In this document: piece after piece, positions 59,031-64,000 of the stretch
Numbering within the stretch: position 1 is the stretch's first letter
How the letters are laid out: every line of letters begins with the position of its first letter
Assembly (NCBI RefSeq): GCF_042731755.1
Contig: NZ_JBHWLR010000007.1
Location: 186,001-250,000 of the forward strand
Origin: Promicromonospora sp042731755
GTDB taxonomy: Bacteria; Actinomycetota; Actinomycetes; Actinomycetales; Cellulomonadaceae
Direction of reading: 5' to 3'
Length of the DNA: 64,000 nt
Made by a program: the position numbers and the translations under genes
The notes under the pieces: model-generated
The model's input: the letters and a program-made list of their open reading frames with translations, nothing else
Database searches by the model: none
What the model was told of the DNA's origin: nothing

Positions 59031-60058
59031 GCGCGCCGAACACCGCCCCGGACGCCGCCGCCCCGGTGGCGTCCCCGACGGCTCCGATCGTCACGCGGGG
59101 CGGGCGCGGGTCCCTCGTCGGAGGCGGGGTGCTCCTGCTCGTCGTCGTGCTCCTCGCCGCCGTCGTCCCCTACGTCGTGACCCTCGGCGCGCTGTCCAGC
59201 CTGGTCATGCTCTTCGCCCTCGTGATACTCGGTACCACCTGGAACCTGCTCGCCGGGTACGGCGGCATGGTGAGCGTGGGCCAGCAGGCGTACGTCGGCG
59301 TGGGCGGGTACGCCCTGATCCAGCTCGCCGACGCCGTCGGCGCCCCGCCGTGGGCCGCCGTCCTGGCCGCCGGCCTCGTGGGCGCCGCGATCGCCCTGCC
59401 GACGAGCTACCTGGTGTTCCGCCTCGCCGGCGGGTACTTCGCGATCGGCACCTGGGTGGTGGCCGAGGTGTTCCGCCTGGTCACGATGCAGATCGACGGG
59501 CTCGGGGGCGGTGGCGGGCTGTCCCTGAGCGCGTTCCGCGGCACCGACCGGGTGGACCGCGTGGCCTTCGTCTACTGGTTTGCGCTGGCGCTCGTGGTCG
59601 CCGTCGTGCTCGGGACCTACCTGCTCATGCGGTCCCGGGTGGGACTCGGGCTCACGGCGATCCGCGACGACCGCGTCGCGGCGAGCAGCCTGGGCGTGGC
59701 CGTGGACCGCGGCCGCCGCATCGTCTACGTCGCCGGATCGGCCGGCGCCGCCCTCGCGGGCGCGCTGATCGCGCTGAGCACGCTCGGCGTCACCCCGGGG
59801 TCGATCTACTCCGTGAACTGGACGGCGGCGATGATCTTCATCGTCGTGGTCGGCGGCATCGGGACCATCGAGGGGCCGATCGTGGGGGCCGTCCTCTACT
59901 GGGCGTTGCAGCAGGCCCTGGCGCCGTTGGGCACCTGGTACCTGGTGGTGCTCGGCGTGGTGGCGGTGGCGGTCGTGCTGCTCGCGCCGCGCGGGCTCTG
60001 GGGCCTGGTGGCGGGGCGGTTCCAGCTCTTCCCCACGACGTACCGGGTGCGCGCCTGA
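59027..60058 (+). CDS. LivM-type permease, aromatic importer
   Basis: A 343-residue permease, last gene of the importer. TWNLLAGYGGMVSVGQQAYVGVGGYAL and MRSRVGLGLTAIRDDRVAASSLGVAVDRGR match LivM. A Pro/Ala-rich cytoplasmic N-terminus of ~25 residues precedes TM1. ATG 59027 overlaps the previous stop (ATGA). No hairpin follows directly, so transcription may continue toward the small gene at 60208. Confidence 0.93.
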   Translation: MSAPNTAPDAAAPVASPTAPIVTRGGRGSLVGGGVLLLVVVLLAAVVPYVVTLGALSSLVMLFALVILGTTWNLLAGYGGMVSVGQQAYVGVGGYALIQLADAVGAPPWAAVLAAGLVGAAIALPTSYLVFRLAGGYFAIGTWVVAEVFRLVTMQIDGLGGGGGLSLSAFRGTDRVDRVAFVYWFALALVVAVVLGTYLLMRSRVGLGLTAIRDDRVAASSLGVAVDRGRRIVYVAGSAGAALAGALIALSTLGVTPGSIYSVNWTAAMIFIVVVGGIGTIEGPIVGAVLYWALQQALAPLGTWYLVVLGVVAVAVVLLAPRGLWGLVAGRFQLFPTTYRVRA

Positions 60059-60207
60059 CGGCGGCGGCGGATCTGACGGCGCGATGAGTCCGACGTCACA
60101 GCCTCTTCAGTCGACGCGCGACTCGGTATCAACGAGGATGGATGATCCGCAGACCAGCGGGTGAACCACGTGCAGCGTAGCCGTAAGCCTGCACCGGAGG
60201 AGGACCC

Positions 60208-60348
60208 ATGACGGACGCCGACGACGCCCAGTACCACTCCATCGCCAACCCTCGCCGGACCACGCTCATGCACCGGAGCGTGACCGACACGTACGGGTCG
60301 CAACACGAGGAACGCGAGACGCCGGCCGACGACGCCGCCGCGGGCTGA
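60208..60348 (+). CDS. 46-residue protein of unknown function
   Basis: A short gene opening MTDADDAQYHSIANPRRTTL, acidic at both ends and polar, with no membrane segment or Cys. I do not recognise it. Support comes from context: a strong GGAGGAGG ribosome site at 60196-60203, four bases ahead of the ATG, and a strong hairpin (60385-60435) 37 bases past the stop, so it looks like a complete small transcription unit or the tail of the importer operon. Confidence 0.6.
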   Translation: MTDADDAQYHSIANPRRTTLMHRSVTDTYGSQHEERETPADDAAAG

Positions 60349-60384
60349 CCGCGCAGCGGCTCCCGCCGAGAGCTGTGCCCACGA

Positions 60385-60435
60385 CAGAGGGCCCGGCCGC
60401 ACGCCACGACGTGGCGCACGCGGCCGGGCCCTCTG
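60385..60435. terminator. two-step hairpin terminator
   Basis: CAGAGGGCCCGGCCGC (60385-60400) pairs perfectly with 60420-60435, and an inner stem GCCAC-GAC-GTGGC (60403-60415) fills the loop. No T-tract follows. Confidence 0.85.
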
Positions 60436-60843
60436 CGTCGTCAGAGCACTCCGTGCCGGCCGGGCCGCCGCGGTCCGGTCGCCGCCGTCCCGCGATGCGA
60501 GACGCGACAAAGTTCACCCGCACTCGCCGGAAGGCCTGGTCCGGGGCCGGATGTCACCGGAAATTCATGTGACGGACCTCACTCCCGTTACATTCTGGAA
60601 ACACTTCCGCTAGCCTGGGGCGCGCATCCTCTCCCACAATTCGGTAGAGCAACCCGCTACGGCGAGTCGATGCAGGCGCATGAAGCACAGCGAGTTCGGC
60701 ACGGTGAGCAGGCGGGCAAGGTCCCGCGGCGACCGGTACGACGTGGCAAGGAACTCGCCGGCAGCCTGGCCCCGAGACGGGGCACGGGCCCAGCAGAGCA
60801 CGTCCATCACGTACGACACATGAACCGAGTGGGGTTACCAGGG
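60436..60843 (+). promoter_or_regulatory. promoter region of the lyase gene
   Basis: About 400 bases without a credible gene. TGGAAACACTTCC (60596-60608) resembles a LacI-type operator, and GTCAC...GTGAC words flank 60553-60573. The open frame reaching back to 60670 is Arg/His-rich and unlike the family, so I treat it as leader. Confidence 0.4.
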
Positions 60844-62370
60844 ATGAATGGCGAATCGATTCGACACTTCACGGACGGCCGCGTTCCCGACGCCGGGATC
60901 GCGCACCTCTTCAGCGTCGAGAACCGATTCCAGGCGCGCCTCGACGTCGAGGCTGCGCTCGCGCTCGCAGAGGCTGAGATCGGCCTGATCCCGGAGCCGG
61001 CCGGTGAGACGATCGCCCGGGCCGCGCAGATCGAGAAGCTGGACCTCGACCGCGTGGCGGCCGAGACCGCGTCGGCCAGCCACCCGCTGATGCCGCTCAT
61101 CGAGGAGTTCGCCCGCGTGGTCGGGCGTCAGTACGGCGGCTGGGTGCACTGGGGCGCCACCACGCAGAACATCACGCAGACGGCGGACGTCCTCGTGCTG
61201 CGCGACGCGCACCGAGCGGTCAAGGACCTGCTCGCCAAGGTGCTGCGCGGCATGTCCAAGCTCGCGGAGGCCTCCGCGGCGGTGCCGATGGCGGGCCGCA
61301 CGCACAGCCAGCACGCCGTGCCCGTCACGTTCGGCTTCAAGGTCGCCGTCTGGATCGACGAGCTGACGGCGCACACCGACCGGCTCGAGCGCCTCGAGGA
61401 CCGGCTCTTCCGGGTGCTCATGGGCGGCGCCGTCGGCACGTTCGCGTCGTTCGGGCCGGCCGGCCGCGAGGTCGAGCGCCGGGTCGCCAACCACCTCGGG
61501 CTCGGCACCATGCCCGTGCCGTCGCGCGCGATCAACGACGGCATCGTCGAACTCGTCCTCGTCCTCGGCCAGGTCGCCGGGACCGCCGGCAAGATCGGCA
61601 AGGACATCTACTCGATGATGCAGCCGGAGTTCGGCGAGGCGTTCGAGCCCATCCCGGAGGGCACCGTCGGCAGCTCGACCATGCCGCACAAGCGCAACCC
61701 GCAGCTCGCCCTGGACCTCCTGTCGATGAGCGCCCAGCTCCGTGCGCTGGCCGCGCCCGCGCTGGAGTCGATGCAGCACGACCACGAGGCGAACGGCGGC
61801 ATGACCGACCTCCTGGAGTCGACGGTCTCCCGCGCCGCCGTCCTGGCCGGCGACATCCTGACCCGCCTCGACGTGATCCTCGACGGCCTGGAGCTGGACG
61901 AGCAGCGGATGCGCGCCAACCTCGCGCTGAGCGAGGGCCTCATCGGCTCGGAGTCGCTCATGATGGAGCTCGGCGAGCGCATCGGCCGGCAGAAGGCCCA
62001 CGAGGTCGTGTACGAGGTGGCGCAGGAGTCCGCCGTCGGCGACGAGCAGTTCCTCGACCTGCTGGTGCGGAACGCGACCGTCAGCGCGTACTTCGACCGG
62101 GACGAGATCTGCCGTCTGATCGACCCGCGCGCCTACCTCGGCGAGAGCGTCACCATCGCGCACGACATGGCCCAGCACGCCCGCGCCGTCGCCGACCGGC
62201 TCGAGTTCAGCGCCCGGACGGCCAAGCCGGTCCCGCTCTTCGTCCGTGCGGCGGCTGACGAGCCCGCCGACGAGGCGGGCACCGGGGGCGACGTCGTCGG
62301 CCCGGTCGACGACACCAGGGTGGCCGCCGCCGCGCGGACCCCGGAGGAGCTCCTGCTCGTCGGCCTGTAG
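60844..62370 (+). CDS. fumarase/aspartase-superfamily lyase (PurB/PcaB-like)
   Basis: A 508-residue lyase. GSSTMPHKRNP (near residues 275-285) is the superfamily signature loop with its catalytic Ser, and GATTQNITQTADVLVLRDAH and GRTHSQHAVPVTFGFKVAVW are the other two conserved regions. The pattern lies between adenylosuccinate lyase and 3-carboxymuconate cycloisomerase, so the substrate is uncertain; it stands alone, not among purine genes, and near an aromatic cluster. A Pro/Ala/Asp-rich tail of ~40 residues is unusual. ATG 60844 is chosen; ATG 60820 would add eight residues. Confidence 0.85.
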   Translation: MNGESIRHFTDGRVPDAGIAHLFSVENRFQARLDVEAALALAEAEIGLIPEPAGETIARAAQIEKLDLDRVAAETASASHPLMPLIEEFARVVGRQYGGWVHWGATTQNITQTADVLVLRDAHRAVKDLLAKVLRGMSKLAEASAAVPMAGRTHSQHAVPVTFGFKVAVWIDELTAHTDRLERLEDRLFRVLMGGAVGTFASFGPAGREVERRVANHLGLGTMPVPSRAINDGIVELVLVLGQVAGTAGKIGKDIYSMMQPEFGEAFEPIPEGTVGSSTMPHKRNPQLALDLLSMSAQLRALAAPALESMQHDHEANGGMTDLLESTVSRAAVLAGDILTRLDVILDGLELDEQRMRANLALSEGLIGSESLMMELGERIGRQKAHEVVYEVAQESAVGDEQFLDLLVRNATVSAYFDRDEICRLIDPRAYLGESVTIAHDMAQHARAVADRLEFSARTAKPVPLFVRAAADEPADEAGTGGDVVGPVDDTRVAAAARTPEELLLVGL

Positions 62371-62383
62371 GTCTCGCTCACTG

Positions 62384-62445
62384 CGGCTACCCAGCCGTCG
62401 CGCCCGGAACTCAGCGGCTTCCCGGGCGTGATGGCTGGGTAGCCG
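62384..62445. terminator. bidirectional hairpin between convergent genes
   Basis: CGGCTACCCAGCC (62384-62396) pairs perfectly with GGCTGGGTAGCCG (62433-62445); CGCCCGG (62401-62407) with CCGGGCG (62422-62428) continues the stem. It lies between the lyase stop and the end of the leftward RNase H-like gene. Confidence 0.8.
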
Positions 62446-62457
62446 TTTGCGTTCCCC

Positions 62458-63072
62458 CTAGAAGAGGGTGTCCGACTCCCACGTGCGCCCGGCGCCGGCG
62501 CCGGTCACGACCGGCGTCGGCCGCGTCACGGGCGGCGCGCTCTCGCGGGCCTCGACGGTGAGGCTCCCGTCCCGCAGCTCGGCGTCGGGGATCATCCCGG
62601 CGTCCGGCACCAGCATCTCGCCGACGCCGCCGCGTCCCGCGGCCCACTCCTCCGCGGCGAACCCCGCGAGCTGGTCGACCCGGTCGTTGTACGGGTTGCC
62701 CACGTGACCACGCACCCAGTGGAACCGCACGGGGCCGGTGCGCTCGGTGACGGCGCGGTCGATGTCCTGCACCAGGCCGACGTTCGGCACTGGCTCGCCG
62801 GCGGGGGAGCGCCAGCCGTTGCGCTTCCAGCCCTCGGACCACTCGGACACGGACCGCACGGCGTACTGCGAGCCGGACTCCACGAGCAGCGGCTCGCTGC
62901 CGGGGTGCGCGTCGATGGCGCGGAGCAGAGCTGAGAGTGCCGCGACCTGATCGTTGCCCTGGGCCGCGCCGCCCGAGTCGAACTGCCCGCCCGCGTGGTT
63001 GATCCACGCCCATCCGATCGCGCCGCCCGGCGCGGCCGACCCGTGCGTGCTGACGATGATCACGGCGTCCAT
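62458..63072 (-). CDS. RNase H-fold protein, probably catalytically inactive
   Basis: A 204-residue protein aligning along residues 1-145 with RNase HI: SQYAVRSVSEWSEGWKRNGWR and WVRGHVGNPYNDRVDQLAGFAA match the TDSQYV...W..NWKKRGW and WVKGHAG.P.NE..DELA blocks of the E. coli enzyme. But three of four metal-binding acids are replaced: Asp10 by His10, Glu48 by Ala44 and Asp70 by Gly67; only Asp133 and the His123 remain. Cleavage of RNA in RNA-DNA hybrids is thus unlikely; hybrid binding is possible. A ~60-residue low-complexity tail follows. ATG 63072 begins MDAVIIVST. Confidence 0.85.
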   Translation of the reverse strand: MDAVIIVSTHGSAAPGGAIGWAWINHAGGQFDSGGAAQGNDQVAALSALLRAIDAHPGSEPLLVESGSQYAVRSVSEWSEGWKRNGWRSPAGEPVPNVGLVQDIDRAVTERTGPVRFHWVRGHVGNPYNDRVDQLAGFAAEEWAAGRGGVGEMLVPDAGMIPDAELRDGSLTVEARESAPPVTRPTPVVTGAGAGRTWESDTLF

Positions 63073-63202
63073 TGTGCATCCTTCTGCCCGAGAATCCGGA
63101 CGCCTGGCCGGGGGTGGACGGCGTTCGAGAGTTCGGCGCGGCGAAACCGAGGCCAAGGGCCTACGAAACCCATGACCGGCGATCCACGGGCATGATGGCT
63201 GT

Positions 63203-64000
63203 GTGCCTCACGTACCTTCCGACCCCGCCCGTCGCTCGTCCGGCGGCACACCCACGCCCGAACAGCGCGCGCAGGGGCTGCACCCCTCGCGCCCCCGGAC
63301 CCGCGCCGACATCCGGCGGTGGCGCCGGCTGCTCGCCGACGAGCGGGCCGAGGCCGCGGTCTACCGCGACCTGGCGGGCCGGCGCACGGGCGAGGAGCGG
63401 GAGATCCTGCTCGCGCTCGCGCGGGCGGAGAAGCGGCACGAGTCGCACTGGCTCGACCTCCTGGGTCCCGACGTCGGCGCGCCCGTGCGCGGCGACCTGC
63501 GGACCCGCGGACTCGGCTTCCTGGCCCGCCGCTTCGGCGGCGTCTTCGTGCTGGCGCTCGCCCAGCGGGCCGAGGCCCGGTCCTCGTACGCGCACGACGC
63601 GGACGCCACCGAGACGATGGCGGCCGACGAGCAGATCCACGAGGAGGTCGTGCGGGCGCTGGCCACCCGGGGCCGCAACCGGCTGTCGGGCACGTTCCGC
63701 GCCGCGGTCTTCGGCGCGAACGACGGGCTCGTGTCGAACCTCGCGCTCGTGCTCGGCATCGGCGCCTCCGGCGTCGCGACGAGCACCGTGCTGCTGACCG
63801 GGCTCGCGGGGCTTCTCGCGGGCGCGCTGTCGATGGGCGCCGGCGAGTTCGTGTCGGTGCGCTCGCAGCGGGAGCTGCTCGAGGCGTCGTCACCGTCGCC
63901 CACGGCCGACGCCGCGCTGCCGCACCTCGACGTCGACGCGAACGAGCTCGCGCTCGTGTACCGGGCCCGGGGCATGGCCGGCGAGGAGGCGACGGCGCGT
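63203..64000 (+). CDS. ferritin-like/VIT1 fusion transporter, 3' end outside window
   Basis: The frame from GTG 63203 is open to the window edge (266 codons seen). Residues ~30-170 are a ferritin-like diiron domain with its metal residues in DERAEAAVYRDL, EKRHESHW and DEQIHEEV; from ~175 a VIT1/CCC1 iron/manganese transporter domain begins (FRAAVFGANDGLVSNLALVLGIGASG, GALSMGAGEFVSVRSQRELLE). This is the layout of MbfA-type membrane-bound ferritins, which export iron and limit peroxide damage. The first ~30 residues are Pro/Arg-rich. Start is inferred; no strong ribosome site is visible. Confidence 0.88.
   Translation, partial: MPHVPSDPARRSSGGTPTPEQRAQGLHPSRPRTRADIRRWRRLLADERAEAAVYRDLAGRRTGEEREILLALARAEKRHESHWLDLLGPDVGAPVRGDLRTRGLGFLARRFGGVFVLALAQRAEARSSYAHDADATETMAADEQIHEEVVRALATRGRNRLSGTFRAAVFGANDGLVSNLALVLGIGASGVATSTVLLTGLAGLLAGALSMGAGEFVSVRSQRELLEASSPSPTADAALPHLDVDANELALVYRARGMAGEEATAR

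Noticed and set aside
60620..60700. tRNA-like text (TTCGGTAGAGCA resembles a D-arm)
   Set aside because: No anticodon arm, T-loop or acceptor stem can be formed around it.
60670..60843. N-terminal extension of the lyase back to 60670
   Set aside because: The added residues are Arg/His-rich and unlike the family; ATG 60844 begins the conserved region.

Overview
The window is 64 kb of very GC-rich, densely coded draft sequence with GTG starts, ATGA/GTGA stop-start overlaps and purine-rich ribosome sites. Together with the gene content (M6 peptidase, tricorn-type S41 peptidase, type II NADH dehydrogenase, MetY next to a YccU-like CoA-binding protein) this points to an actinobacterium, probably Micrococcales of the Promicromonosporaceae or Cellulomonadaceae type. 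That placement is inference; there is no rRNA or marker gene here. Two 10-N scaffold gaps (17006-17015 and 38142-38151) sit on strong hairpins, and the sequence beside both is partly artefact.

Layout. 0.2-5.3 kb: cold-shock protein, threonine aldolase, a GH3 lipoprotein and a convergent oligopeptidase B. 5.6-9.8 kb: a branched-chain-amino-acid-type ABC operon (two permeases, two ATPases) with no binding-protein gene, whose first permease carries an extra secreted-type domain. 9.9-16.9 kb: secreted phosphodiesterase-fold enzyme, septum-formation-type lipoprotein, MFS exporter, secreted M6 metallopeptidase, Gfo/Idh/MocA oxidoreductase. 17.2-20.4 kb: a TPP riboswitch followed by a thiamine-binding protein and ThiX-ThiY-ThiZ, a thiamine-precursor uptake operon with an apparent ribosome-site-sequestering hairpin. 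20.4-22.1 kb: ArsR-type repressor divergent from an MFS exporter. 22.2-25.6 kb: polar amino acid ABC transporter and an AraC regulator. 25.6-31.0 kb: CDF cation transporter, His-rich methyltransferase, tricorn protease homologue.

31.3-38.8 kb holds a compact operon: sulfonate-type ABC transporter (ATPase, binding protein, permease), acetyl-CoA synthetase, O-acetylhomoserine sulfhydrylase, a CoA-binding protein and a kinase-like protein with a degenerate P-loop (broken by the second gap). The acetate released by MetY is the substrate of the synthetase, which suggests an acetate-recycling sulfur assimilation module.

38.9-50.4 kb is mixed: sulfotransferase, double-VOC protein, a cluster of three DnaA boxes, phosphotransferase-like protein, an HTH/ArsC-type phosphatase fusion, NDH-2, amino acid permease, Tat-exported phosphoesterase, MOSC protein, a DUF6194-type protein, a double-MerR regulator and a PH-domain membrane protein. 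50.4-60.1 kb: histidine phosphatase, then an aromatic catabolism cluster (AraC regulator, FAD monooxygenase, hydroxyquinol-type intradiol dioxygenase and a five-gene ABC importer). 60.2-64 kb: a 46-residue protein, a fumarase-superfamily lyase, an RNase H-fold protein that lacks three of the four catalytic acids, and the start of a ferritin-like/VIT1 fusion that runs off the window.

Many gene ends carry very long hairpins without T-tracts. At least three sequence families of these palindromes recur, so they look like dispersed repeats that double as terminators.
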